The notes under the pieces were generated by a model that worked only from the letters and a program-made list of their open reading frames with translations, searched no databases and was not told the DNA's origin. 64,000 nt of DNA from Setomelanomma holmii (lineage: Eukaryota > Ascomycota > Dothideomycetes > Pleosporales > Phaeosphaeriaceae), in NCBI GenBank assembly GCA_010015745.1, contig ML978212.1, positions 62,001 to 126,000 of the forward strand. The letters run 5' to 3'. A program made the position numbers and the translations under genes. How positions within the stretch are numbered: position 1 is the first letter of the stretch; each line of letters opens with the position of its first letter. Positions 33,232-44,844 of the stretch are shown here, in pieces.

Positions 33232-34196
33232 AGATGAATTTCGAAACAGGACTGATTATCGAGCGGGAAATGGAAGATGCTCAGAAACTACCCCATGTGT
33301 GCTACGTCTAGAATTGTAGTAGCATGAAGAGTGCAATGTCGTGTGTCGGCTTGAGTGTGTTTGCGACGTGCTTCTAAGCTACAGAACCGAGTAGGCGTTT
33401 TGTCTCGTGTAAACTCTGGGGGTATGCTCCTCATAATGCATCGGATGATTCGAGCTGCATGCTTGTATGACATACTCAGCCAATGATACCGTCCAGCTAC
33501 GGGCATATCAGCGCCAGCATGAAGCATTTATGTTCAAGACTGCCTCCGTGATAAAGGAGGCAGTCCGATCCTACCTCGACTAATTCGCAGTTGATGGCGG
33601 AACATGCCTCCATAGACCTCGTGGCATCAGCTGTGTAACCTATGCTAAGGAGAACATAGGAATGGAAATGGAACGCGTTGCTTGATCGTCAAAGATTACG
33701 AGGCGAGGCTTGCGGCTGCGATGTTGGATGGGGAGGGCTACGACACGCTAGTCTTCTTTGGCGACGCGACGCGTCTTTTCCTTGACGGAGATCACGCCCT
33801 GCTAACACCATTGCCCAAACTCTTTCCCGCTGTCTACTAAACTTCGAATACTCGCGTTCATACTTTGAGGCGATTCGAGGCGTCCGAGGTTCGCTTCTTT
33901 CCCAATGCTCACCAATTCTACTGACCCTGCATCGTCAACAACGCGATTCCTACAGGTTGCAAAGAAGTCTTACAGTGCGCGAGCAACATGTCTCCAGAAC
34001 CGGTTTCATGAACAGCATCCCAGATCATAGAACGCTGGACGCATGATATAGCAGTAACAGTAATTTCTTGAGCATAATTGTATGATAGCATCACTCAACA
34101 CCACGAATTGGGTAGCATCTAGGACCACCATTTTGCGTTCTCCAACCGCACGCCGCTTCTATTGGATGTCAGACCAGTGAACACATCGCCCTTTCC
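33232..34196. other. No supportable gene; one perfect hairpin
   Basis: Intergenic between a plus-strand gene and the 3' end of the SDR gene. Apart from the inverted repeat listed separately and a weaker 6-bp pair (CCTATG...CATAGG at 33639–33660), nothing is recognisable. Confidence 0.45.
33538..33565. repeat. Perfect 10-bp inverted repeat with 8-nt loop
   Basis: GACTGCCTCC (33538–33547) is followed by an 8-nt AT-rich loop and by GGAGGCAGTC (33556–33565). No T-run follows, so it is not a bacterial-type terminator. It might be a remnant inverted repeat end or a protein-binding site; no target duplication is obvious around it. Confidence 0.75.
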
Positions 34197-35145
34197 TCAA
34201 CCACCCAAAGCAGAGACCTTCGCAAGAACATCATCATCGCTCAGGGTATCGCCCTTGATCGAGTCATACGCCGGGCGGAGCACTGCTTTCTCAATCTCCT
34301 TGTACTTTCCATCTCGAACGAAGATGACCTCGCCATGTCGGGACTTTGTCGCCATCAAATAAGCGGCCGCACGGGCTACCACGGAGGTCGGCTGGCAGAC
34401 CTCGGAAACAGCAGCCAGGAGATCCTTCAGGTCAGGCAAGACTTGAGTCGCAGTCCATGACGGTGCAAGAATGTTGACGCGGATGGGTACGCCAGCTACC
34501 TCCATCAGACGTGCAAAGCCGCGGCCGAAGCCAAGAACACCGGATTTGGCCGTTGCTGGTGTAGTTCATCAGCGAAGATGCATATGGTGGCACGATCATT
34601 GTCACTCACAGTAGTCAATAGCTCGGACAGGGTGTAAACCAGTGCTGGAACCCATAAGGACGATCGAACCTCCTTCGGCCTTGTCGATGTAGTGAGCAGC
34701 TAGCGTGGCGGTGTTGACGACGCTGTTCAGGTTGATGTCCAAAGTGTCCTGGTTTGGCGCCTTGGGATCGCCGTTCTCATCAACCTCGAGAGCCAAGTAA
34801 TTGGCACGTGGGCCAATACCAGCATTAGCGAAGACGTAGTCGATTCTTCCATGCTTGTCCTTTGCAGCTTTGAAGAGTTTGACTAGATCTGCCCAGCTCC
34901 TGACATCAGTCTTCACAAAGAGGAAGTCTCCAGTGTTTGGAGGTGCTTGAACGTCGGCGCTGACTACCAGAGCGCCAAGAGATACCAAGAGCTCGACAGT
35001 TGCTAGACCGATGCCTGACGAACCGCCTAGAAGGATGTCAATAAAGGCCGAGGCTTGCATGCGACGCATGGAACTAACCTGTGATGATGGCAACTTTGCC
35101 CTTGAAGCCCGTTAGGTCACCATCGTTGATTTGAAAGTCTGTCAT
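34197..35145 (-). CDS. Short-chain dehydrogenase/reductase
   Basis: Classical SDR that oxidises or reduces an alcohol/ketone with NAD(P). Exons 35145–35079, 35026–34610 and 34555–34197 give 280 residues. The Rossmann motif is split by the first intron and reads ITGGSSGIGLATVELL. VVSADVQAP has an acidic residue after beta-2, which usually means NAD preference. The structural NAG is in FANAGIG, and the catalytic set is Ser in VLMGSSTG and Tyr–Lys in IDYSTAKSG (YxxxK, rebuilt across the second intron). It resembles fungal 15-hydroxyprostaglandin-dehydrogenase-like SDRs. The substrate cannot be read from the sequence. No biosynthetic cluster surrounds it. Confidence 0.9.
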
Positions 35146-36041
35146 GGTGGAATTTATGGATTTGCAGCGAAAATGATTGGAAGCTCGAGGATGCAATTGG
35201 GAGGAGAGTTGGATTCCGAGAGCAGTTTTCCCCGAGGACGACTGAGACTATGCGTCTTCGCAGGCAACTTCCGCAGCAACAGTGGACCAAGTGGAACGTC
35301 AAACGTTAAACCCTCGTGCAGAACGTCGATCCGCTCGTGCATCTGGAAAGGGCCGACCGGGGGCCAGCCCTGTGGGTCGAAGTAACGGCATCGATTGGCG
35401 TCTAGCCTCAGGTACAAGTGGGCGGTGGCTTGAAGCACTCGCCAACATCGAATGTGGACTGGCAAACGTTCTCTCCCGCCTTTGTACGCCCAACTCAGGC
35501 ATCATAAAGCAAGCCTACACGGAAGTGAAGGAGAATAATTTCACAGATGCAACCTGTACAAGGTACTCACGCGATTCTTGTAACTTACCCATGGGAATCC
35601 CTACACCGGCACTCGGACCATCCGGCTAGCTGGGGTCGCACGTTCAGAGACTCGGAACCTACACCGCCCAAAGTGATTCGTTATTTGCGAACTTACGCAT
35701 ACACCGCACCAAGCGACATTCAAAGAAGAATCGTCTGGACCTGCGTCGGACAAATTTCGGCGACTCCCAAACGCATGCTGGGGCCACAATTTGCGCCCAG
35801 TGTCATGTTAGGTTAAATAAGAGATGAACAGAGTTCTAGGACAGTGGGGAGAATCGGGAAGGTCTCAACATTCGAGACAGCATCCATGAGCATGGTGGAG
35901 AGATCTCCTGAGAACGTAGGGCGGGCACGTGGAACCGTCTAAAGACATCTCATCACCCGGGTTGCCCCTACTTCACGACATTGTCCTTCCTCGTGTGGGT
36001 TTCACGCAGAGACACTCTCTCCAAAATATTTCACGACAACC
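35146..36041. other. Promoter region between two divergent genes
   Basis: Separates the SDR start from the start of the Rhod-domain gene. Frames of 60–115 codons exist but look like chance frames. No clear regulatory site recognised. Confidence 0.45.
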
Positions 36042-37410
36042 ATGACGACCGTTGACGTGGCTGGTGATGGCGTGGCGTTATACTATGGAGCTATTGTATT
36101 GCTGGTGCTGAGTTGGGTCATATTTCCCATGCGAGTAGGAGTGCGCATTTGGAGAAAGGCATGGGGAATGGACGACTACTTCATGCTGATTGGAACCGTA
36201 AGTCTTCTAAGCAATACCTGCGATTGAGAAGGACTACTAACACATACTTCTATAGGTTCTATTCTCAGTTACAGCAGGGCTGTGCATTGCCTGCTGCTAC
36301 TACGGCTCTGGTCAGTTCTCAAAGGACTTACCTCCCTTAACCATCGCCAAAGGAGTCAAGGTATGATTTGTAGCGTCTCATGTGCGCAACATGACCTTAT
36401 CGTGCTGACCGGTTCTAGCTCTTCTATGTTGCAGAATACTTCTACGCCGTCAGCACCATGTTCATCAAGTTCAGTGTCGCCGTGGCGTTATTGCGTATTG
36501 CCGCTGGTCGTAAACCATTTCAATGGGCGCTCTGGATACTCATTGGCCTCATTTCCATTGCCGCACTGGTTTTCTGTGTCGGCATCGCAAACATTTGTAC
36601 GTCCATCGAGGTGATATCGCAGGGACCGCAAGTATGCTAACATCCACGCAGGCCACCCTATCAATACTCTATGGGGCGAATCTAAAGGCACATGCAACCT
36701 TCAACTCAACACAAACGTCAGCTTGTTCTTCTCGGCTATCGAGATCTTGTCAGATTTTAGTCTGTCTATCCTACCAGCCATTCTGCTGTGGAATGTTCAA
36801 ATGGTAAGCTTGCCAGTGAATGTAGTCAAATTCTATTCCTTGCTGACACACCACATAGAAAGGGAAAGTGAAGGCTTCGGTCGCCGTTATGCTCGCACTC
36901 GGCTCTTTGTGAGCGTTCCCACCCAACATTGCTGCACACAACGTCTGACTCTACTTTAGTGCATCGTGCGCCACTATCGTGCGCCTCAAGTACCTCACTC
37001 TCTACTCTGATCCCGGCGAGTTCATCTACGGCACTGGCAAAATCGGCTTCTGGTCCCTCATAGAAGCAGGAATAGGCATCATCGCCGGATCGCTACCCGC
37101 CCTCCGACCGCTCCTCTCGCTCCGCATCAAGCTTACCACAAGCTCCACGCGTCCTGCACCGTCCGGCAACGCCTACCCACCACACTCGCATAGTAGGACT
37201 GCGCCGTCGCGCACGGGCGTCATAATGATGGACACTTTCCAAACACTCGGAGATGGCGATGATAACGACCATAGCGATGGAGATAGCCAGAAGAACATTA
37301 TCAAGGAGACGAAGTACACGGTTACGTCGACAAAGGTGCCGACGATGGAAGATGAAAGGAAGCAAGGGCAAATTCCGAGCTGGGAACACCAGAATTATAG
37401 CAATGCTTAG
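36042..37410 (+). CDS. Rhod-domain (PTH11-like) integral membrane protein
   Basis: Seven-helix fungal membrane protein of the rhodopsin-like family that includes PTH11-type receptors. Ligand and function unknown. Six exons: 36042–36197, 36256–36360, 36419–36596, 36652–36803, 36859–36908 and 36960–37410, giving 363 residues. Helix 1 is followed by RVGVRIWRKAWGMDDYFML, the usual R...W..DD. LFYVAEYFYAVSTMFIKFS starts helix 3. CHPINTLWG and GTCNLQLN supply the loop cysteines. EILSDFSLSILPAILLWNVQ and KGKVKASVAVMLALGSFAS then give helices 5 and 6. WSLIEAGIGIIAGSLPALRP, the most conserved part, is helix 7. A polar cytoplasmic tail of about 100 residues follows. There is no N-terminal CFEM domain. 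It is intact, in contrast to the relic at 7.5–8.6 kb. Confidence 0.88.
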
Positions 37411-37501
37411 ACAGCCTGATGCTCAAGGGATGGAAGGGTGGTGATCAGAGCTACGTGAAGCTTAGGTGGATGGACCCACGCATGAGCGAGTTCTAAAGTC
37501 T

Positions 37502-37719
37502 AGTCAAGATAAGATATGTGCGCAAAAGAACAAGAAAGACACCCGAATAGCCACCGTGCAGGCCCAGTGCATGAGGACTCATCTAGTGTTCAGTTTCCCG
37601 TACCATGTTAAGTCAAGATAAGATATGTGCGCAAAAGAACAAGAAAGACACCCGAATAGCCACCGTGCAGGCCCAGTGCATGAGGACTCATCTAGTGTTC
37701 AGTTTCCCGTACCATGTTA
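37502..37719 (+). repeat. Perfect 109-bp tandem duplication
   Basis: The 109-bp unit starting AGTCAAGATAAGATATGTGC occurs at 37502–37610 and again, with no mismatch I can see, at 37611–37719. The bases AGTC of a third start follow. It lies 92 bp after the stop codon of the Rhod-domain gene, so it may duplicate part of its 3' untranslated region. It is either a recent duplication or an assembly slip. Confidence 0.93.
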
Positions 37720-37986
37720 AGTCTCAAGGTTCGCCAGCTTCCACATCCTAGATGGCGACGGAAAAGGTTAGGATCGATAGCACCGTGTTATGGTCGGCTT
37801 CATGCAAGTTGGTATCGCGAGTCAATCTCCATCTTTATTCTCTGCGTTATTCCTATCTGCGGCTGCGCACTGGAACTCCATCTCAACCTCTCCTGCGTTC
37901 TCCGTCCCGCATGGTATCATCCATATTCTTACATTCCCTACCCTCATCTCTGCGCACTGATCGGAGTGACTATCCACACCTGTCGC

Positions 37987-38340
37987 TCACGGCTTCTTTT
38001 TCTTAGCGTCCTCCTTCGCCTGTGCCACTCGCGCCTTCTTCGCCGCTGCCTCGAGCGTTTTGATCTTGGCTACCCTCTCCGCCTCTTCCCTATCCTCCTT
38101 CGAGAGGTCGGTGTGACGTCTCCTGCCATACATGTCTACATCAGTTCTCATATGTGTTGGTCCGAATGATTCGTCTCCTTTGCACCGCGTCTCGTGACCA
38201 GGGTTATTGTTGGATTTCTTGCACGCTTTGCATTCCCACGAGCAAATATAGCCGTTAACTCGTCCGTCCCAGATCCAGCGCCAATTCGGGTTCTTTCCGT
38301 CATCCCTAGAGTTGGAGCTGCTGCCGAAACCAAAAACCAT
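37987..38340 (-). CDS. Small protein with W-x-C-x2-C motif and charged helical tail
   Basis: 117 residues from the ATG at 38340 (MVFGFGSSSNSRDDG). I do not recognise a named family. An aromatic stretch (NPNWRWIWDGRVNGYICS) leads into SWECKACKKSNNNPGHETRC, again W-x-C-x2-C with later Cys. The C-terminal half is a Lys/Glu/Ala-rich helix (EDREEAERVAKIKTLEAAAK) ending KEDAKKKKP, likely coiled or RNA/chromatin-facing. A frame extension upstream to 38415 lacks an ATG and is ignored. Intact; nothing suggests secretion. Confidence 0.6.
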   Translation of the reverse strand: MVFGFGSSSNSRDDGKNPNWRWIWDGRVNGYICSWECKACKKSNNNPGHETRCKGDESFGPTHMRTDVDMYGRRRHTDLSKEDREEAERVAKIKTLEAAAKKARVAQAKEDAKKKKP

Positions 38341-39959
38341 GGTTTGGTTGGCGTGGATTTGAAGACTGGCTTGATGTGCTCGGGTATATGGTAATGTCCT
38401 ACTAGAGAGTATCAAGGATGAAGTTGTGGTGTGGTGTGTGTCACGTGTGCTTGGTGTTTGCGTATGATTGCTGTCGAAGAACCAGTCTTTTTTTTATGTG
38501 CTCGTAATGTGGTTGCAGATGTCGTGGCTGTTACTGTGTCGATATCGAGTATGTTGTGTAGAGGATATTGGCCCCACGGAGCCGAATCTCTTATACATTA
38601 TGTTCTGTGAGTCTTCATCGGTGAGCCAGTGTGAAGACTGGACTTCACCATCAAGATCTTTGGTCAACGGTGAAGTCGAGCACTCAGAAATCAATGGCGT
38701 GCTCGTGAATGTGACTTTTTTAAACTTGTGCGTCATGTTGACCATCGTCGCAAACCAAAATTTGCCTACGCATGACTTCAATCCGTTCGATATTGACTAC
38801 CTAAGTCTATAAGTCAATGTTTCCTGGCTCGGGTCTAGTGAACCGCAAGGGATTCTGGATATGTGGAAGAAGAAATAGAAAAACCGTTAAGTCGAAGAAC
38901 AATACCAGGATCCGAGAATGGAGCCAGCTGACTCACGCGAAAGCAGAGACCTAGCATACTATGCTAAGCCTCATGTACAATACTACCAGGCCCTTAGTGC
39001 TCAGCAACGAACCCTACTTCCATAGTCTTGCTCGCATGCTCCCTCAACCCGCGCTTGTTCGAGGCATGATCCATCAAAACGAAAGGCCATGTATCTTAAC
39101 ACGAATTGCACAAGCAGTTATTCGCACGAGCCGCGAGTTTCTTTGTCCCAAATCAACTCTCCTGCCTCAAATCATCCATCGAACCCATTCCAGGCACGCG
39201 TGACCCACGCTAGATCTCATCGCTTTGGAGACACCACGACGCCCCGACTTCACAATGGACACGAGCAATTCAGCGCGTGATACTTGACGCGGTATAGACT
39301 ACTTATTTGTACATCGATAAGCTCTAACATGTGCACAAAGCCAGAACCTTTCCGATGATAGAATGCCTCAACGGTTACGACATCATCTAGGCATATAAAT
39401 CCACTCCACTCTCTTCTCTCACAATCAGGAACGCACAGTATGAACCACACGCAACATACCAACACTCATAAGCCGCAACTCCTCGAGAATGCTAACTTCC
39501 TTCACCGGCTTCTTGGCCAACGTCTCACCTGAGCATGTGAAACACATGGAATAATACCCTCCAAGACCACGAGTGAGAATTTGCAAAATACTTAAACATG
39601 CCTAAGAGAGACGTTTTTACGTTGCGACCGCTTCAATCAGCTCGTGGTAAAGGAGTGTGGCAAGTGCGAAAGATTCAGATTTGTCAGGTCGAAGAGTGGG
39701 AGGACGAGCTATGCGACGGGAGAGAAGGATGGAAAATGTGCGATTGTATGAATGGGGAGGGTACAGATGGATGCAGAGTAGGGATGAGGTCGGATCACGG
39801 GAATGGCGAAAGCTCCATGATCTACAGTTGGTCAGTACTAGCCAGTGAACTCCATTCCATTGCTGTAGTTACATTACTACAACCAGTTTTGACGTCCTTC
39901 AACATGTATCCTTGGCCCACGTCAAGTCCGCCCGTGATGCGTATCTGCCGCTGGACCGC
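38341..39959. other. No supportable gene
   Basis: 1.6 kb of intergenic sequence. Frames of about 95–121 codons occur (38468–38812 on the plus strand, 38494–38781 on the minus, 39598–39963 on the plus) but overlap each other and have no domain. Nothing repetitive was noticed. Confidence 0.45.
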
Positions 39960-41350
39960 CTAGATGTCAGCAACAAAGTGGAACCCGCCTGATCGATCCC
40001 TGAACAAGGTCCCAGGATTGCCTTTTGACCCCTGGCTGACCCGCTTCAGCAACTTCCATTCACCCTCCTTCTTGGGGTCATACTGCTCGATTGGGCCCAG
40101 ATCGCGGTCTTCGTCGTCCACGCCATCACTGATATATGCGTAACCGCCAGTCTCGTGCCGGATGTACTGGCTGAAAGCACTGTACCGTATGCTACCCGTG
40201 CTATCGCGGACCGGAAGTGGTTTGAGAGGATCCATAGGGAAACGAGCTGCTAATGAAGACTCTAGAGAATGGGTACGCGGTGAGTCGGTACCACATGGCG
40301 GACCGAGTCGACTCGCAACTGAGCTGACGTGGCTTCGAGGTGTAGATGCGGATGCGGTGCTGTCGCTCATGCGATTGGCACTGGTCAAGACCATGCGAGT
40401 ACCGCCCTGTTGCATGAACGCAAGGATGTCGTCATCGAGGCTCTCGGGTCGGGGAGGACGTGATGGTGGAGGTCCTGGCCGCTTCTCAAACTGTACTGTG
40501 ATGGGGATTCCAGGAATGGGCAGGCTGGAATACTGCGGAACGGCGGTTGGTCGCCCGATGAAAACACAGTGGCTCTGCTTGCCCTTTGAGGACGAGCGGG
40601 AGCTGCGCGCGGTATGAAGCGGAGTGAGACTACGTTTTTGGGGAGGTAGTACTTGTAGGTCAACAGGAATCTGTGGTGGCAGCGGCGGTGGCGGCGAAGA
40701 TGAGACTCCTGATTTGTCATTGCGGAAGAGGCGAGAGCCTAGGATGTGAGTGTCAGTAGTGTACTCGTCAGATAATTGGGATAGGACCTCGCTGGCAGAC
40801 CTTTGCTGCGCAATGTTGCAAAGCTTGGGACGGGCTTCAGCTTGAATGCATCTGGTCCTGAAAGAGTCGAAGTACGCGCGGTGTCAGTAGCATCCAGAGG
40901 CTTGGATGAAGCTACCCACTCCACCGGCGTCGGAGGGAAAGCTTCTGCCGTACCTGATAGACGACCAGCTTGGAGGGCTTGCGAGCTGTGATAAGGATGA
41001 GTGCTTTCCGCTGGGTAACCGGAAACAACTCGAGTGGCTGAGGAAGCATTGGACGGAGGGCCGGACAGGGGTTTGTCTTCCTTGTCGTTCTTGCGCGGGA
41101 AGAAGCGCGATGCTGGATGAGTCAATGATGTTTCCATAGGTGTGGAAAGTTGACATACGCTTCTTTTTGATGTCGCGACCTTGGATGCCAGCGTCAAAGT
41201 CAATGTCTGCCTCGTGTCCGGCGTTGGCGACCTTTTCGTCCTGACTCGGAGTGTCCTTGAAGAAGCGCGAAGCTATATTTCGTGTTAGCTGATATAGTTC
41301 TTTGCAACATGTTCGTGTTCTTGCTTACCCTTGGTCTTGAGGCTCTTCAT
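39960..41350 (-). CDS. Ser/Pro-rich fungal protein of unknown function
   Basis: Four exons, 41350–41329, 41272–41159, 41112–40801 and 40738–39960, give 408 residues in one consistent frame. I do not recognise it. The N-terminus has two similar motifs, ASRFFKDTPSQDE and PSRFFPRKNDKED, on successive exons. This looks like a duplicated [S]RFF element, each placed just after an intron. Then comes a long disordered stretch, a short ordered core (HCVFIGRPTAVPQYSSLPIP and GIPITVQFEKRPGPPPS), an acidic helix (ESLDDDILAFMQQGGTRMVL) and a C-terminal part (GEWKLLKRVSQGSKG, DRSGGFHFVADI) that looks folded and conserved. Three introns near the 5' end are typical of a real expressed gene. The last intron was placed by phase (donor AAAG|GTCTGC). 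Confidence 0.7.
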
Positions 41351-42372
41351 CTTGTTCGATTGGCTGGTTAGATGTGTGGTGTACGACTCCGAGGATAACC
41401 AATGTTCAAGGGTGAGCTGTGTAATTGGTTGAGCGTATCAAGGCCGGTGATGGTGTAAGCGAGCGCGTGGTGGGATAAAATATCTGCGGGTCGCGTTCGC
41501 GTGTTTTGATGAAGTGAAGAGGGCGCGTCGAGGTGAGCCTTTCACGGCATTGCGCACCGCAGTCAGTGGCGATTGGGCGCTCGTAGCCTGTAGCTTGCTT
41601 AGCGAGCCTGTTGTGAAAGTGAAAGGCGCCCATGGTTTGATGTCTTGCTGTTGTTAAGAGTTGGGGTGTTGTGTATGACGTTGAGCCACGTGGAAGACGT
41701 ACGAGGAGGGGCAACAAAGGAAGGCGCGTAGATGGAAAACTTTGATAGACTTCCGACGAGTTTTGATCAGCGAACAGCGAGGAGTTATACAAACATCATC
41801 ACCGGAGTGCAGAAGACAGAGCGATTATTTAGACATGTTGACCAAGGTCTACTCGAAAGAGCGACAAGTGTCCAACATGCCCTTATATTTTTCTTGATTT
41901 TCATGTTTGTTGATCAGGTGTTGTGGTGTTGAATGTTGGGTCATGCGAGGATCCAGTAGCTGAATAGCAGACCGTTGCCAGAGGAAGTCGGCATCAAAAC
42001 GTAGCCGCATTCTCTCAGAGGTTCGATGTCGCACCGAAGCCGATGCCTGAGCCAACATAATCCAGCTCTTGAGCCCCATGAATGATGCAGCCCATCATAA
42101 GCAGCGTTAGCCAAAAGCCCCAGTAAGTGTGGCTGCCGCCCAATCCTACATCCACGTACCAACCATCGACCAGCCAGCCAGGTCAATGCAGCTCATAGGC
42201 CATTGTAATTCCAGCGAACGCCATAGGACAATAAGAAATGACCGGTCTGTCATGAAACATGACTACATGGAACAACTCAGAACATATAGACAAAAGAAAT
42301 GACATGAACACGAAGGAAGCTAAAGTCATCGCAAGCTATGCAGGATATCGCAAGAGTGATCGAACGCCAAAG
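41351..42372. other. Intergenic; no supportable gene
   Basis: Promoter side of the 408-residue gene and 3' side of the Edc1-like gene. Only short frames without domains. Confidence 0.45.
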
Positions 42373-44064
42373 TCAACGAACGCCGTCTGCGTCATCAGTC
42401 GTTTTGAGATTAAGCAGCCGCTTGAGATCCTGCTCTAAAGCCAACGTATCAGGGGGCGCAGAATTCGATGTTTGTGAAGGTGTCGCGGCGGAAGGGGGCG
42501 TGGCGGAAGAGTGCTTTTTTGCAGCAACCGAAGCTGGCACGAAAGACATCATTGAGGTTGCAGGCTTTTTCACCAAAGGAGTTGCACCGTTTGCGCCTGT
42601 TCGGCTTGAGTTTGGGTCATTTCCGCCTGCACTGTGCTTTGAAGGATATGAGTCTGGCCGAGCCTGGTATCCTTGTCTTCCTGATCCTCTCCCGCGATGG
42701 TTTGGCGAGCCTCGATAGGGCTGGACATACGGAGCCGAACCACGACGTGGGCCGTTAGGAATGTCGCCGCCGCTGGCGACAGGATGATTACGAGAAAAGG
42801 TATTGGGGTCCATTGATCTAGGTGGATCCGGAGGAGACGAAACAGAAGGAAAGTCTTGGAACATGCCCTGGGAAACTACGGGAGAATCTGCGGTTATCTC
42901 GGTGCGCAATCCGGAATTGCGCTTCGAAGGATCATGCTTCGCAGCCTTGAACAATGGAGAAAGATTGCGGTTGCCGTAAAAGAAGTCAGGCGCTTCCTGA
43001 GCTGCCGGAGTTGGGGTGGAAGGTCCTGAAGCGCTGCGAACGGCTTGGCGTCCATCATGAAAAGGAGAAGGCGTTCCGTCGCGTGAACGTGGGTGTGAAG
43101 ACTGTGTCTCTGGCCTCGGTGGAGTGGCAGCTGCCGGCTTCTTCTGCGACATGGAAAGTCGGTTGAGCAAATCCTGCATAACATCATTGTTGATTGCTGG
43201 CTGCGCCATATCTTTGAGCTGCGGAACCTGGTTGGGATCTGTCACAGAGCGAATGCTCGCCGGAGATGCTGCCGGAGGTGGCGACATATGTGCATTCCGA
43301 CTCTCACCATCAAGTTCTATTGGGAACGGAGCATTGAGCGAGTTGTACGAGTCTTGTTTGAAGTGTTGGGGCCTGACTGGTTGGGAGGGATTGAAGAAAC
43401 CATTTGACGCAGGACTTCCCACATTCTTGGCTCGTTCTGCGCGGTCGGCCTTGAAGAGGAGGTTCAAAGGAGAATCATCATTGCGTGGGGGAACCGGGAT
43501 AGGCGCACGTGAAGGAGAAGCTGCCAGCGGGCTAGGCGAACCAGAATCAGAGCTTTCTTCCGGGGGAGGCGTCGGCGGGTCCATTCGCGTCTTTGCCGGC
43601 ACAGATCTAGAGAGAAACTTTGGGATTGGAAGTGCAGAAGGCGCCGGAGAAGCATGAAAAGTCGGTCCGGCATATGCGCCCTGGTTCTTAGCCGGAGTAG
43701 CAGTAATGTTCTTCGGAGCAGTCTCATTGTCGGTCATGGAGGCCTGAGCGCCTGGCGGAGGAAAGGCGCGATCAATGGAAGGCTGGGACTGGGTATGCTT
43801 CTTCGGGTTGCGCGGTCCTGTGGGGAGCTGCACCTCTTCGCTCGAGACCACGGCGCTCTCCGCCAAAGCGGGGTCAGCGCGGGATTGAGGCCTGCTTGGA
43901 GACGCGCCATTGTGGTAACTGCCATGTTGCGCACGATTCCCTCTTGGCCGTCGCTGACCCCGGCTGCCATTGTTGCTATGCGGCGCGGACGTGCCTGCAG
44001 TCTGAGGGTTCTGGTTCTTTCCCCGAGGGGCGCGTGGAGACGCTGATACTTGTGCGCTCGACAT
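42373..44064 (-). CDS. Edc1/PNRC-like mRNA decapping activator
   Basis: 563 residues, single exon, almost wholly disordered (Pro, Ser, Arg, Gly). The diagnostic element is YAGPTFHASPAPSALPIPKF at about residues 131–150. It matches the Edc1/PNRC motif that binds the Dcp1 EVH1 domain and activates Dcp2 in yeast Edc1/Edc2. The N-terminus is RGG/basic (RGQRRPRGNRAQ), fitting RNA binding. Short acidic/helical islands follow (NDVMQDLLNRLSMSQKK; APDFFYGNRNLSPLFKAAK). The C-terminus, DTLALEQDLKRLLNLK, is a conserved short helix in fungal homologues. Identification rests mainly on the motif; the biochemical role is taken from the family. Confidence 0.8.
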   Translation of the reverse strand: MSSAQVSASPRAPRGKNQNPQTAGTSAPHSNNGSRGQRRPRGNRAQHGSYHNGASPSRPQSRADPALAESAVVSSEEVQLPTGPRNPKKHTQSQPSIDRAFPPPGAQASMTDNETAPKNITATPAKNQGAYAGPTFHASPAPSALPIPKFLSRSVPAKTRMDPPTPPPEESSDSGSPSPLAASPSRAPIPVPPRNDDSPLNLLFKADRAERAKNVGSPASNGFFNPSQPVRPQHFKQDSYNSLNAPFPIELDGESRNAHMSPPPAASPASIRSVTDPNQVPQLKDMAQPAINNDVMQDLLNRLSMSQKKPAAATPPRPETQSSHPRSRDGTPSPFHDGRQAVRSASGPSTPTPAAQEAPDFFYGNRNLSPLFKAAKHDPSKRNSGLRTEITADSPVVSQGMFQDFPSVSSPPDPPRSMDPNTFSRNHPVASGGDIPNGPRRGSAPYVQPYRGSPNHRGRGSGRQGYQARPDSYPSKHSAGGNDPNSSRTGANGATPLVKKPATSMMSFVPASVAAKKHSSATPPSAATPSQTSNSAPPDTLALEQDLKRLLNLKTTDDADGVR

Positions 44065-44844
44065 GTAGTGTGCGTGTAATTATGTGATCTGGGGATGCGA
44101 CAGTGCTATCGGAAGGGTCGTCGTCGGGCGCTCTTGGCTCGTGGTATTGCGATTGGCTGAAGTGTTCGGGCGGACGAGGACGTCTGGCTGCTGGTCTGAT
44201 AAGGCGAGTGTGTAAGAGTGCGAGGGTTTGAAGTGTTCATGTCCAGATCGAAGGTAGAAATAGGCGCAGGCCCACGAGTGATATAGCGACGGAGTGAGAG
44301 TACGTGTGAGTGAAGGTCGGCTGTCTGAGCGGTGATTTGGGCGGACATGGCTAGGGTGTCCGGGCTGTGAGACGCCGCAAACAAGGCTGATCTGCCAAGC
44401 ATGTGACGATTGCGGCGCAAGGCTGGATGGACGAATGAGAATGAAAAAGCAGCGACTCTGAAAGGAAAGAGCGCTGGTTGTGCATGCGGGAAAAGAGAAC
44501 AGCAAGCGACGAGTGATTTAAAGCATGAGATGCTGCAATCTGACTTCTCTGTACATTACGTCCATTCGATAGTGTCTTCCCCATCCCAAGGTTCGGAAGG
44601 CACAGGTCTTGGCAAGGGTCCCACTCGTAGGTTGTTGGAGCCTTGCGAGTCACAGTCACCTAGAGCTCGCGCAGCTCCTCTACAGCGCCAGCCACCGCCC
44701 ATATCATAATCGAAGCTGCACCTCTTGGGCACAAACATCTCTCCGGCCTGAACCCTGCGAACAAACCTCCATCGCCTTCTCCAGCAGCTTCCATAGCTCC
44801 CCGCAACCCCACCACCTCCATCTCCATCCATACACACGACCAAC
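44065..44844. other. Divergent promoter region of the Edc1-like gene and RBX1
   Basis: 780 bp between two starts that point away from each other. A pyrimidine-rich tract precedes the RBX1 ATG, as is common in fungal promoters. No gene. Confidence 0.5.

Noticed and set aside
33232..34196. Transposon terminal inverted repeats around the hairpin
   Set aside because: The two arms are only 8 nt apart. There is no internal coding sequence and no target-site duplication.
38468..38812. Overlapping 114- and 95-codon frames on opposite strands
   Set aside because: Neither has splice context, domains or plausible composition.
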